Positions 8,966 to 20,698 are shown, numbered from the stretch's first letter. The stretch: 64,000 bases of DNA from Podaxis mareebaensis (GCA_018524725.1 JAEUWP010000562.1:434001-498000); one strand, 5' to 3'. The notes: generated by a model not told the origin, from the letters alone. Numbers and translations are program-made.

Positions 8966-11769
8966 TTACCGATAAATGATCACAACCCTCCCTTCCTCAC
9001 TCCCAATCTCACCACCTCCAATCAATTCCAACCACTTCTCAAGTAACGGCCAACCGACCTCAAACTTCGTGCATAATTCGTCCGTATGATGTTCCCCATC
9101 AAGTAGCGGAATCAACTGCGGTGGGTACTCAAGCCCGCCCCCGAGTCCAGATCTCCCCTGTGAACCTTGCCCCTGTCCTTGACCTTGACCTTGCGTGTAT
9201 CCATGCCCATACCCAATGCCATACCCGGTCCCTTGATTAGGTCCAGGCCCGAATTGAGCTGGACCTATCTGCGTCGCCGAAGGCGAACGCGAAATTCTTG
9301 GTCTTGAAGGTGTTGCTAATGTCAATTTTGGGACCACAGGGGATGGCGGAGGAACGGCTCCAGCATTGAGAGATGATCTTCTTTCTGGACGCTTTGCACC
9401 TCCACTTGCAGCACTAACGTTACTGCCCATACTAGTTAGCGCGGTTGCTGTCGTGGTGGTTAGGCCTCTGGAAGGAGATCCTTGTGGTAGTGGTGCGGGA
9501 GGGAGGCCTGAGACTAGTGTAGCACCGGGACCGATACCAATAGCCGCTCCAGGGCCGGAAGTAGACCCAGATGCGCCATGCCCGTGTCCATGCCCATGTC
9601 CGTATCCGTGAAGGCTTTTTGCAGTCAATGTTGGAGTAGGTAGGTTTCCCATCGTATGTGTGGGCGTTACAGACCCACTCGCATTCGAATTCCCTCCACC
9701 ACTACCCCGAGCATGTGTATCATACGCTGGTGGGGTCAGAGATGACGATGTTTCTTGCGGATGCTCAGTCCGATGCTGAAAAGGTATCCAGGAATTTCTG
9801 GGAGAGGCATATGCGCCAGATTGCTGTGCGGCTGTTGCTGCTGCTGCTGCCGCCGCCGCAGTTTTGTCACGATTACGGAGATGTTCCAGAATTTTTTCTG
9901 CGGCGCTAGCTCTACGCGCGCGATGCGCAGAGGACATCGACGTCGTAGTCTGTGGGGGGATCATTGCAGAGGAAGGGTGTGGATTGTCAATAGAGGGCGT
10001 GATACCGGGTTGTTGGGACTGTTCGGGACTTGGAAATGCTACAGACGACGCGCCAGCGGTTTTGGGTCTTGTCGTGCGGTAAATTTGGGTATTGGTTGTT
10101 GTCGGGTCTCCTGTGAGTGGTGGTTGGGATGTGAAAGGGAATCGGAGGGGAACGTTGCTGAGACTGTGTCCACGTTTGCGGGGAATTGTATTCGAGAGCT
10201 CGTAGGAGGCGTTGATACTGGTTAAGGCGGCTGTTGCAGCTGATTTGCGTGGTTGGTAGGGCTCTGGAGGTAGATAGACTGGCCATCGGTGTACACGACG
10301 CAGGAATCCTTTGATGACACCAAAACTGGTGAAACGGCGGATGTCGATTCCGAGTTCTTCAACTGCGTATTCTTCTTTCCATTCATAGACTGTCTTGCCA
10401 GGTTTGAGGCGTGAATATAAGTGAAGAAGTTTTGGCCAGTCAGGGATGGGATTTCCTTTGGAGAAAATGAAGTAAGAAGCCGGAGGGAATGGTGAACTAA
10501 TCACATACCTGGCTTTGTTACATAGGGTCCACACTCTTCCTTGACGTGAATTTCATCGGCAAGCCATTGGATGCTTTTGCGAAGGGTATACATGTTGGAA
10601 TACTGGAAAATGTCGATGGTCATTATGACTTGGTAATACCTAGATCTCGTAAGTATTAAGGATTATCGCCTCCCTTGGATGACACTCACAGAAGATGTGA
10701 GATGGCCTGTCTTGTCAGAGTGATATCACAGTCGGCGAGATAAGCAATACGGCTGACATGGTTTGTGCCGTCGATATATTTGCAGACCTGCGCAAATCAG
10801 CCACCGACTTGGAATAAAAGAGCGGACGTACCTTAGCCATGGTAAGATCCCAGTTATCTTCCACTCGCTTGGCAAGGTTAATAAGAGCAAGGGGAACCAT
10901 CCAGTCCTGTACTGGGGGAGGGTTGGGGTAGAAAGGAAAAATCTTGAGTTCTATCGAATTGAACTGGTCAATAGGAATCGAGGTTTCAGCATAAGAGTTC
11001 AGGTCTTCGTAGAGCTGTTCCAGAATGGCGTGGATGGGATATGACTTGGATGGCATGGAGAGGAAACGGGATTCTTCCTTCAACCACACAATAAGCAGTG
11101 AAGACATGTAAAGAATAAAATACAACTCACCTCGCATGCCGTCAAGACTCGACTGACTTTGCGCACGATTGGCTCGTAGCAGCTCAGGTCAGCGCTCCTG
11201 TCAAAGACAAAACAGATATTATATCGAAAGAAATTGCGTTCATACTGCCTTCCTTTCAACGCGACGGGCAAACCAATAATGCGATGGTTTTGGGTGGAAC
11301 AGACGACCAGACGACCGCAAAGTGCGCTGGGGGGTATGACGTATTTATGGATATCATCAAAGTTGAACAGCGCGCGCTGCGCCGAACCCGACCGGACTTG
11401 AGGCGATGAGAGGTTCCGATAAGGTGGCCGGAGCTCTACTGGTGAGATCATGGAGGTGCTTGAGGTGCGGGAGGAGGCATCATTGCTGTTGCTGCCGTGG
11501 CTGTTGTTCGGAGTGGCGGGAGACTGATTGTTTGGGGATTGGAGGGCGGAGGGTGGTAGTTCAACGGACGGGGTAGGAGGAACAGATGGACTGTTGGTAA
11601 AAGCAGAGGAAAAGCCGCCCGAGGAGGAGATGAGGCCCTCTGGGACTTGGTAGACTATCTTTGGACCTTGTCTAACATCGAAGACGGCGTAGAAGACGGA
11701 CTGGATGCGGGGAAGAAAGGAATCGCCGCCGTCTGGCATTCTGAAGGCCCAGTGCCAGAGAGGGGGCAT
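8966..11769 (-). CDS. NPR2: Nitrogen permease regulator 2 (GATOR1/SEACIT subunit NPRL2)
   Basis: Npr2 with Npr3 and Iml1 forms the SEACIT/GATOR1 complex at the vacuole. The complex acts as a GTPase activator on Gtr1/RagA and shuts down TORC1 when amino acids are scarce. The N-terminus shows the longin-type start SVFYAVFDVRQGPKIVYQVPEG, a Ser/Pro/Asn-rich loop, then DIHKYVIPPSALCGRLV, RYNICFVFD, FPFYPNPPPVQDWMVPL, NPIPDWPKLLHLYSRLKPG and GIDIRRFTSFGVIKGFLRRV. A region of about 320 residues, rich in Ser, Pro, Gly, Thr and His, is inserted before the final conserved helices (DELCTKFEVGWPLLEKWLE). Short spacer introns of about 45-55 nt interrupt the central part. Five or more exons. Confidence 0.92.
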
Positions 11770-11848
11770 GGTTGGTGATCAGAGAGCGCAGGCCATTGAG
11801 CATATTGAATGCAACTCACAGGTCTGATGAAGAAGTGTATTTATAGCA
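11770..11848. promoter_or_regulatory. Very short bidirectional promoter, NPR2 and OGG1
   Basis: Only 79 bp separate the start codons of NPR2 (minus, 11769) and OGG1 (plus, 11849). Promoter elements of at least one gene must overlap the other's leader or coding region. No TATA box or named site is visible. Confidence 0.55.
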
Positions 11849-13276
11849 ATGCCCTTTTCCTCCTTCCATATATCACCCGCCCAGCTCAACCTCCCTGCCG
11901 TCCTCAGGTGTGGCCAGTCCTTCCGTTGGTCTGTCCTTCCACTTCAAACCAACGACCTTGCAGGTCCTACCCACGAGTATCGCCTCTGCCTTAGAGACCG
12001 CGTCGTCTGTCTGCGCCAGTCATCAGACACCCTCTACTACCGCACTGCATACCCAGACCCGCAACCAGCGGCTGCCCAGCTAGCCCTGCGTGATGCAGAG
12101 ACTCTTGCTTGGATACAAAACTACTTTCAACTGGACATTGACCTTGTAAAGCTCTACGACCAATGGGCTGCACGCGACAAAGTCTTTGCCAAATTTCGTG
12201 ACCGCTTCTCCGGAATTCGCATCCTCAGACAGGATCCTTGGGAGAATGTTGTCTCGTGCGCATACACACAGTCACTATCATGCTAGCGTCCGTTCACGGC
12301 CTTATAGGTTCATATGTTCCTCAAACAATAATATCTCTCGCATAACAAAGATGGTCCACAGCCTTTGCAACCAATTCTCGCCCGCACTTCTATCACTCCC
12401 CGACCCAAATAATCCAGACCAACTACTCACTTACCATCCCTTTCCACCACCCTCCGTATTATCACAACCAGATGTCTCTCCTACTCTCCGGCAATTAGGA
12501 TTCGGATACCGGGCAGAGTTCATCCAAAAGACTGCAAAATTCCTTGTCGACTCACATGGCTCCGATACCCTCCCAGATGACCCGGGCGAGGCGTCAGAGC
12601 GGTGGCTACGGGGTCTCCGTAATTCAGGTACTGCCGAAGCGAGGGAGGAACTACTCAAGTTGACTGGAGTGGGGAGGAAGGTTGCCGATTGTATTCTTCT
12701 GATGAGTTTGGACAAGGTCTGTGAGATGTTTTATGTTCTCTAAAATTTCTTAACACTAGTACCTGCTGCAGAAAGAAGTTGTCCCCGTGGATACTCATGT
12801 ACACCAGATCGCTGTCAAGTACTACGGCATGAAAGGCTCGAGTTCTGGCAAGACCAACATGACTCCAAAGCTCTACGACGAAGTCAACACCAAACTCTTC
12901 TCGGTGTGGGGAGAATACGCAGGCTGGGCTCACTCTGTGAGTTCTATTGTAATCTCCATTTGAAAATCCCCTTGTAACGTTTGAGCAGGTCATGTTCACC
13001 GCCGACCTCAAGTCCTTCGCCGACTACAATCTCACACCATCCCCAAGCCCGCAAAAGAAGTCCCCGACCCCAAAACGAAAGCGCCAAGAGGAATTGAAGC
13101 AAGAAGATATTGACTGTTTACCAACACCTCCACTGACTCCTGGACCCACAACGTTGTCGAAAGTTGTTATAGAAGCCGCCGCCGTTCTGACCAAGCAAAG
13201 TAGCTTTGAAGCTGAGACGGAGAATCTGACGCTAGTTGACCGTGTCAAGAGGAGACGGACTGGGAAACGGATCTGA
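11849..13276 (+). CDS. OGG1: 8-oxoguanine DNA glycosylase/AP lyase Ogg1
   Basis: Ogg1 removes 8-oxoguanine opposite C and nicks the abasic site in base excision repair. The start at 11849 gives LNLPAVLRCGQSFRW, the conserved N-terminus. The first intron splits SFICSSNNNISRITKM, which is exactly restored by joining TC to the following G. The helix-hairpin-helix LTGVGRKVADCI contains the Schiff-base lysine, and VPVDTHVHQ carries the catalytic Asp. Introns interrupt after SLDK and AGWAHS. The C-terminal 85 residues are a Pro/Lys-rich tail ending RVKRRRTGKRI, a likely nuclear localisation signal. It is head-to-head with NPR2 and convergent with the sulfur transporter. Confidence 0.95.
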
Positions 13277-13710
13277 TCAGCAGAGTCTGCTAAACAGCTA
13301 ACTTGCGTCATGTACCTCTTAGACCTACAGTAGTAGAAAAGCATATCCAGACATATGCTAAACCTCTTCGGTCCTTGGATACCTGTGTTTCCAGGCACTT
13401 TCAAAGTACTTATATGTTTTCTGTCAGTTTTCTGTCAACAACACCCATAAGAAGTTTAGGCTGCATATACGTAATTTCAAAGGCAGCTAACCACCCCTCG
13501 CAACTTAACCATGTCAAGCAAAGATCGGGCTTGCCAAGATAACCTCGTAGACAGATGGTATTAATGGAGTGGAGCCTATCATTTGCCTTCGATGGAAATG
13601 ATAAATATGGATGTACATACAAGTAATGAGGCTTGCATGATCAACGGGTGGGGGGGGAATGAGTGGGGGAGACAAGCCAAATATGCAGGTCATGGATAGC
13701 TTTTGGTACC
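13277..13710. other. Gene-free stretch between two convergent genes
   Basis: These 434 bp lie between the stops of OGG1 and the YeeE-type gene and must contain both 3' ends. Short open frames occur on both strands but none resembles a protein I know. A run of nine G (around 13650) is the only compositional oddity. Confidence 0.6.
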
Positions 13711-15020
13711 CTACGCCAACAAACCACCAGTGGCCATAGCAGCCAGCCAAAGCGCTGCAGGAGAAAGCTGGCCCTCATTATGTACAAGGGCACGCCCAAA
13801 GTTCACGAGGCCGGGACCAGCTGTGGGTCAACATCAACAACTCTCCTCAATCTTAGCGTAGCGCGGTTAAGTACTCACGGCAAATACCACAAAGGCCCCA
13901 GCCAACACCAAAGATCATCGCACCTGTAACAAGCCTCCAATCAATTTCACCTCCCTTGGGAATAGCCCATTTTCCACCGAGCCGCGGAATTTCCTTTCCA
14001 CGGGCACAGTGGAACAAGAGCATCGCGAGTGGCATAGTTCCCGCAGCGAGGAACGCGAGAGAGGGATCAAACGCCTTGTGGAACGGCAGGAGCAGGAACC
14101 GAATCGTACGATCGGGGTTTGTGAGACCGGAAAGTTGTAGTCCAAGAGCGAATTGCGCCGAGGCGCTGAGGAAGGCCAGATGACGGAGAACTTGACGGGG
14201 TGGAGATTCTACTGAACTCTCCTTGAGCGGTGTCTCGGCATTTGCTTCTGGCCTAGTGAGCTGTCGAGAAGGCCCGGAGGGAGCCTGTATGAAAAAGAGA
14301 AAGTGGTGGTACATCAACACATTCCATTCGAAAATGTAAATGAACTCATTACTCACAAAGAGATAAATTAAAACGGAAACGGCAAGAGGCACTATCTGTG
14401 CAACGAGGAGTTTACGTGCTGTGCTTCCGAGTGACCAGTCAAGTGACGCAGTAGGACCCAAATTTCCATGGGTTATACACGCTGTAATAACACCAGTGGC
14501 AAAAAATGTAGCCGTCGCCACTATAGATCTAATCAGAATCCGGTTAGCAAGGAATCCCGGAGCATGACAGTAAGACGCAATGCTCACCTCATGGAAAATC
14601 GCGCGACGCCGCAGACCATGTGCCTACGGAATGATTAAGCAACGTTGCACGCTGTTCCGTGAAGGTTACCTACCCAGAGGTGCAGCCATTGGACAACTAG
14701 AGAAAAAAATTGGGACGAGAGAACAACTGCACAAGTACGAGACATACCTTGGTCCCAAGACCAACCAAAAACCCGGAAGTAGCAAGGTGTAAAAGTGAAA
14801 GACCTCTTAGCTGTGGTCCACTACCTTCAATGAGACCAACGGCTGCGCCACCAGCGATGAGACCCACGGCAGCTACCAGAGCCTCTGATGAGCCGCGTAT
14901 AGCACGATGAATGAACCCAGAAATTCCGAGGACGTTCCCGTTGAGAAGTGTAAGCGCGTGGACGGAAACCGGGAGGCTAATGCCACCCAGAAAAGAGTTG
15001 AGGGGAGCAGGAGCAGCCAT
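13711..15020 (-). CDS. YeeE/YedE-type sulfur transport membrane protein
   Basis: Bacterial relatives of this family (DUF395/YeeE, e.g. TsuA) import thiosulfate or related sulfur compounds. Six exons were read from ATG 15020 to the stop at 13711. The first part is hydrophobic, with ALVAAVGLIAGGAAVGLIEG and LATSGFLVGLGTK. After two short introns comes LSNGCTSGHMVCGVARFSMRS, the family's N-G-C-T-S-G-H signature, followed by helices with VATATFFATG and LLVAQIVPLAVSVLIYLF. The last intron interrupts GVGWGLCGIC/PGPGLV, restoring the second Cys-containing G-x-C-PGP signature. Both conserved Cys motifs are intact. It is probably an integral membrane protein with about eight helices. The substrate is inferred from the family only. 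Confidence 0.88.
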
Positions 15021-15142
15021 GAGAGGAGGGATAGTCGAATTCAGGTTTTTGTCATTTTAGATGTCAGGCCTAATGATACTGCCCCGATCGAATCTCACCG
15101 ATCGACAAGGGTCACACCATGCGCCACCTGTGTGCCACACAC

Positions 15143-16994
15143 TCACTCTATCTCCCTCGGACGCGATTCTGTTCTATTTTCAGCGTCCTCTATCGCATTA
15201 TGCACTTCAATTTCGTCTTTCGCCACCTGCACCTGGGCCGCCACCTCACTCTTAATGATTCCCGGCGCGTTGCATTCCTCCAGATACCTACCAACCATTC
15301 CCCGCCACATGGTGTGTCCCATGACCTCTTTGCAATACAAGTTCTCCACACCCTGGACCTCGACTGGACCTAGCCCAGCCACTCGCCAACTTGCATCAGC
15401 TGCCCGGGACAGGACAGCCAGGACATAGTCATCACTTGCATATCCGTTCACGAGTCTCCCTGCGACTACTCTGCGGACCTTGGCCCAGACCTGGGGGTCA
15501 GCGGTCGTTGGAATGCCAAACAGAAACACGTCTTGAACAAGACCGAACGACTCGGAAACTCTTAGCTTGGCGAGATAGTGCAGCGCTTCGAAAATGACCA
15601 GAGACCCGAGCGAGTACCCGACCAGCGTAACTGGCCTGTTTCCAAATGCGCGTTTCGCTAGCAGATCGCCCAAGACTGCGCCAGTCTTGATAGCCAAAGC
15701 CCTGGCGTTCATCCACGGGTTGTCTATAGTTCGTTAATACCGAGGTTTTACTTGGTCTGTCTCACTTACCCATTATCTGTCCTATCTTCAGGAGAGCTAC
15801 CGGTGATAGCGCAGACATTAAACTCGCGAATACCGTCCGTCTGATGACTTGTGCCTTGACATACTTCATCGCATGCGACTTGATCAGTGTGTACAGCGCG
15901 TCAGAGAGTTCCCTCAAGGCATTGATCTCCTGCGGCAAGGGTCAGCCCAACTTCCACTCGCCAAAGAAGACATCGCACCCATTGCAACGCAAACGTGTCT
16001 TCTCCTTCAAAAATGGTCCACGGTGCGCGCACGTCTGCCTCATCTGCCAACCACCCACTCACACATAACCTGACCCCAAGCGTTTCCTCCCCTTTCTTTA
16101 CCCTCACAGGCAACACTGCCAAATCTCTAACCTCGCGTGTATGTCTCCCAACCATTTCCGCGGTCGACTTTGCCCCATATACTCCAAATAACGCACCACA
16201 AACCACAGATGACCCTGCTAACCCACTTGCTAACAATCCAACAGCAGTACCTCCAACCCCCAACCATCCCAGTACAGTCGTCACACCTGCCCCTACGAGT
16301 GGTGCGGCCAGTCCCCCTGTAACGCCTATCAAGACCCCTCCTGCAACTGCGCCCAAACCAACGCCCACCATCCTCATAATACGTCCACTGTCCGCATGTG
16401 ACGATCGAGCCTGCTCAGCATGCGCTTGCGCCTCCAAGACAACTCGTTCAGGATTTCTCAGTGCCTTCACGATCGCTTGTTCATCCACATCTACGTGTTC
16501 CCGAACCTGTGCGAAGAACGACCGTGTGTAGGCGGAGTAACCCTTAGCTGTCGTAACATGTAGAAACAGGATGGTGGTGAAGATCTTGTCGACGGCATCT
16601 TTTGGCGGTAACGGCGGTAATCCTATTGTTGAAGTATCGGCATCTCGATTTACTGTTGGGCATGTTCCTGTTGCGACCGTAGTCCCATAAGCTTTCCAAG
16701 ACCCAATAGAAACATAATATCCTCACCACCGTCGTCGTCTCCGGATTCCCGACAAACAACCCAAGCTTTCTCCAGTAAGTCCTGTGCCCACTGATTCAAC
16801 GCCTTGATAACTTGATCGCTCCTCTTCTCCTTCACTTCGCTTGGTAGCTCTGATAGATCGCACTCCGTCAACGCATATATCTCGCACACATTCCGAAACG
16901 CTGCAAGTCGACGGAAGAAGTACTCGAACACTGTATCCTTTTCATCAATCGATAGTTCTCTTGGTGGTGTAATTTTCTCTAGGTCAGAGGCCAT
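15143..16994 (-). CDS. TMCO4/DUF726 family membrane-associated alpha/beta hydrolase
   Basis: The family (human TMCO4, yeast YFL034W/Mil1) has a transmembrane region followed by an alpha/beta-hydrolase fold and is thought to act on membranes; its substrate is unknown. The start at 16994 (MASDLEKITPPRELS) leads into a helical N-terminus, then a coiled segment. A glycine-rich hydrophobic region, VGVGLGAVAGGVLIGVTGGL to GLAGSSVVCGALFGVYGAKS, follows. Later come WTIFEGEDTFALQWEVG, the nucleophile elbow GYSLGSLVIFEALHYL (G-x-S-x-G) and VFLFGIPTT. The last exon ends with an acidic tail at 15143. Four or five exons. The first donor is weak (GGTCTTG), so that junction is the least certain. Confidence 0.88.
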
Positions 16995-17357
16995 GATGAG
17001 AGTAGAAGGAGAGACAATTCAAGCTCGTAGACATGTATATACCAGAAGTTGATCGACGCACTACATTAGCGGGCACCACAGGTAGCCACCATGACTGACA
17101 TCACCAAGGTTCATTTTTAGCTCATTTGAAATTGGGTGCCCCCTTTCTTCATGTCAAGGACTTGGGAGCGGAAGGGAATGTGACGTCGCCCAGGATCAGG
17201 GGCCTTACAAGATACAAAAATGTGCAGGTTCACGAGCATCGATCCAAAAAGTCCACGGGAAAACGTATCTAATAATTAACAACTAGTAGCAGAGTGCTAA
17301 TGTATAAAGTCCAAAAGTGTCACTGGAAACAAGTATGTAAGCATGGTGGGGATCCTC
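16995..17357. other. Intergenic, upstream of the TMCO4-type gene
   Basis: This 363-bp gap holds the promoter of the TMCO4-type gene and the 3' end of the LEA2 gene. No open frame, RNA gene or repeat was recognised. Confidence 0.6.
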
Positions 17358-18777
17358 CTAATTGCCTAATAGACCAGGTGGGATAGCTCCTCCACCCATT
17401 TGCTACAGGGGTGTCATGTTAGACTTCGATCCCAGGCGAACCCGATAATCACGAGACGCACCTGTATCGTGCTGCTGTCGATCGGGCAGGGGAAGCTGAA
17501 AGTATTGCTGATAGTCGGGGAAATCGTGATAACCAGTATCCGGAGCCCCAGCTACACGATATATATTAACATCAGCGCAAGCACGGGGATATTGGTGAAA
17601 CCCACCGTAATCTTGTAGTCGATATCCAGGTTTTGCCTGTTCGCACCGCATTTGCTCACTAGGTCCCCTAGAACTCTGTTTCCAGGGTCATTGGAGGGTT
17701 TGTACTGGACGTCAAAGGGGAAGGTCCAGTTGGTTTGGGTATTTGAAGGGAATACGACGTTGTTGGATGTCCCTCCCCCTATCGGGACGTTGTTGATGGG
17801 ATAGAATAGCTTAACCAGGTTGAGATGTAATTGATAGATAGCATATAGAGATCATACCTCCGCCTTGATCTGTTTGAAATTGACGGAGAAGTAGTTGGGA
17901 TTGTTAACGCTGAAGGAAGGCGTGAGTTTACTACGGGACGATGAGGACAATGTGCTGCATACGTGATGTTCAGGGCAAGGTGGATGGTAAGTGAAGCGCC
18001 ATTTCCATCGGCCTGAGTAGTAATCTACCAGCATAGCCTTAGTCTAGCAATGGCGGGATTTGAAGAGGATACGAAGCACACCTGACTACCACCTTGTGAA
18101 ACTGGTCTAACGTCGCCAACAACAATCCCAGGTGGTCTAACCCACTGCGTAGTGTGTTAGGGAATAATTTAGGGACAAGGGATAATAACGCACCAAGGCC
18201 AAGGCCAATACAATGCTCACAATCAAGAAGAGCACTGTCATCACTGTGCAACAGCAGAATCGTCCAATGCAGCGTCCTCGTCCTCCCTATAAACACCTTA
18301 AAACATGTACGACAAAGCCAATTGCAACATAGGCTTACCTTCGTCCAAAGTGCGCCCTGGTGGTCGTACCGGTACTGCCTCAAAGCGCTTGCAGTCCTAC
18401 AGCACAAAGACCAATTAGGGGAAACTTGGAGATGAAGAAGCTGCCGAGTTCCCTTGCCTTTTCTTCGATGGCATGTCAGCGAATCCAGCACCAGGCTGAT
18501 AACTCTCCTTCCTGTGGTGTAAGGTCTCCGGCTCGTCATGCTGTGACCGGTGGGTCGGTCTTCGTTGAGGAGGATACGTCGGTTCATCAGTGTAGCCTGA
18601 CTCCTGATGCGTGCCGTAGCCGCCCTCGTACGTAGGATGCGATGGTTGGGTATACGGATTGTATCCAAAGTTGTCGTTTGAGTATTGGTTTTGCCCGTAG
18701 CCTGGGCCAGCGTGATTGCTGGGGTACTGGTTGGCGCCCCCATAATAAGGATCAGCGTAAGGATCTCGGTAGGACAT
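17358..18777 (-). CDS. Single-pass membrane protein with LEA2-like domain
   Basis: The start is ATG 18777. Exon 1 (18777-18458) encodes a Tyr/Gly/Pro-rich cytosolic region beginning MSYRDPYADPYYGG. Exon 2 (18396-18339) gives SALRQYRYDHQGALWTK. Exon 3 gives RGRCIGRFCCCTVMTVLF plus a hydrophobic helix (LIVSIVLALAL), a likely membrane anchor with a Cys cluster that could be palmitoylated. The remaining exons form a beta-rich domain: SLTIHLALNITVNNPNYFSV, FKQIKAE, then TFPFDVQYKPSNDPGN and the terminal QMGGGAIPPGLLGN. This layout matches LEA2 (WHy-type) domains known from plant NDR1/HIN1-like and fungal proteins. The role is unknown; membrane or stress function is an inference. The first intron appears to be GC-AG. 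Confidence 0.8.
18397..18457 (-). other. GC-AG intron in the LEA2 gene
   Basis: Exon 1 reaches AAAAG at 18458. The next bases on the minus strand are GCAAGGG, close to the known GC-AG donor AG|GCAAGT. After 61 bases the acceptor tgctgtag leads into TASALRQYRYDHQGALWTK. The frame needs an intron of length 3n+1, and no GT donor close to the exon end satisfies this. Confidence 0.65.
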
Positions 18778-19062
18778 TGCGAACGGCCTCCTCGGACAAT
18801 GGAAGTCAATAGGATCGAGTGCAGGGAGTGCCGACTCTGTCTGGTCTGGTTGGTGGGGATGAGTGTAGAGAGCTCAGGGTAACATGGACTATGGATGGTC
18901 GTGCGCAGCTCTTTGGAGTTGGCTGTCGGCGCTGCACCGCATCCCATCAAGCCGGGCGGCTTTCTGCTTTTGGAAATATCTCCACTGGACAAAAGCACAT
19001 CACAAACCAAACCAGCACGTGCATAACAAGTAGATGCTACAGAGTTTTATCATACAAAACAA

Positions 19063-20698
19063 TTATCCATACCCTGCTCCAGGAGGTCCTCCAGAGGAGT
19101 TCGAGCCCATTGGATTTGGCTGCCAGGAACCCCTCATCCCTGAATGATTATTCCCAGACGTCTTCGGGAAAAAGCGCTGTGGCCCATGGGACGTAGACAG
19201 CTGTTGTGGCCGCGTGACAGTTTGCGAAGGTACAAAACCGCCACTAGAGGATGCTGGGGGACGGGCGCCAAACGGAGGAACCGTAGGAGTGCCGAGCCTA
19301 GTTTGTGGGATTGGTGGAGGGCCCATGTTCCCTGAGTGAACCATTTGCTGTCCAGTGGAAGTGTGCTGTGGCGCACCGAGCCGTTGTTGAGCCCATTGAG
19401 GCTTGGCGTTGACTCTTGACATGTCACCCAATGATTCTGGATTGGATTGGTTGGCTGTTACGGGCTTTGGTGCGGACTGTGTTTGCGAGGGCGAAAAACC
19501 GTGCGCGCGCGGGGTTGCGGGCGAAATGTATGCAAATTTTCTAGCACCGCTTTTGAGCATAAGGCTGAGATATTGATGAGTGCTTCACGTACCCAATCTG
19601 TCTTGACATTGGTCGAGCGTGTCCTTGAAGGCTTCCATGGTGGGATTGGGGGGCAGAAAGTTTTGCTGAGATCACATGTTGCGGGTCTTCTTTCGAGTGT
19701 GTGAGTTCGGGTGCATGTTGACCGGCAGGAAGAGTTAGACGAGTTGGGGTTGTGGTGGTGCCAAGCGGACTCGAGCTTAATCGTGGACGCCTTGAGGAAT
19801 GTTCATACCTACGAAGTTCCATTGATCATTCATTCAACGTGTTACTCGTTGTGGCATTACTGATGTACGGAAACACCCATGGAACGCTTTCCGTTAGTGT
19901 TAATCTGCGTTGATGGTTCGTAATTTTCTTCGGAGGGGAACCCCTGACATCCGAACTGTTGCTTCAACTGCTCATTCTCGTGCGTTAGCAGTTCATTTGT
20001 CCTAAAAGGCCGACCCTGAATATGCGTTGACGTGCGGTCTGAGAATAAGCAACCTCTTCAGCTCAGAGTTTTCCGAGCGTAGCTTCTCCATAACTGTCCG
20101 TATCTGTTGATGCCTAGACCGGTAAAATCGGATTTGTCGAGCCATGACTTCTTGCTGGAACTCGAAGGACTTCAGATGAAGGTTCATGCACCCGACAGCG
20201 TTCCACACCTTTGCAGCGTAGGCAACCGCGTCCAAGGCCGAAGGAATTGACCTAAACCATTCTGACATTGGAGCATCGAGCTGAATGCAATAGACCTGAT
20301 CAATGCGTGCCAGGGAGAGAGCGTCTGCATCTGGTAAACCTCTTGTTGTAATGGCACAAGTAAGATCCCAGTGGAACCGCATGATGCACAGCTTTGGTCA
20401 GGATCTGGAGTACGCTCGCAAACAAGCCCGAACTTAAGCAGGAAAGGCACAGACTAAGGTGGTGGTTGCAGATGACATGCCCGCATTCGGTCAGCCAGAA
20501 CGGTACAGATTTTCCAGGCTCGGAGTCGTAAGGGAGATGACATTTGGCACAGCTCACGAATTCCCAGAAGTCGTTATCAGTGTTGGACTCAGACGTCATG
20601 GAAGAAGAGACAGGTGTCGTGATACTTTCAGGGAGATCTGCCTTAAGTCTGATGGCCTGTCCCTGGGGGTCACGGAGAAGCACGCACGTGATATGCAA
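19063..20698 (-). CDS. Zip3/RNF212/HEI10-like RING protein (meiotic crossover factor)
   Basis: These RING proteins act as SUMO or ubiquitin ligases on meiotic chromosomes and mark crossover sites. The RING starts CAKCHLPYDSEPG, continues FWLTECGHVICNHHL and, after an intron, CASCGSTG, giving C-x2-C...C-x-H...C-x2-C. It is followed by MSEWFRSIPSALDAVAYAAK, then FEFQQEVMARQIRFYRSR and a coiled coil (MEKLRSENSELKR, NELLTHENEQLKQQ), the same order as RNF212. The C-terminal 250 residues are Ser/Pro/Gln-rich with basic patches. The start is uncertain: 20698 is the longest frame, while ATG at 20599 (MTSESNTDNDFW) lies just before the RING. Introns are very short (about 39-50 nt). It is head-to-head with the JmjC gene. 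Confidence 0.8.

Noticed and set aside
9366..9611. Open frame with a Pro-Cys repeat on the plus strand
   Set aside because: The repeat is the reverse reading of the Gly-His repeat in NPR2, which continues a conserved frame on both sides.
13711..15020. Sulfur gene cluster linking MET8 with the YeeE-type transporter
   Set aside because: RCL1, UBA3, NPR2 and OGG1 lie between them and have unrelated roles.
15995..16531. 178-codon open frame on the plus strand, Thr/Pro-rich
   Set aside because: It is the antisense shadow of the glycine-rich membrane region of the TMCO4-type gene.
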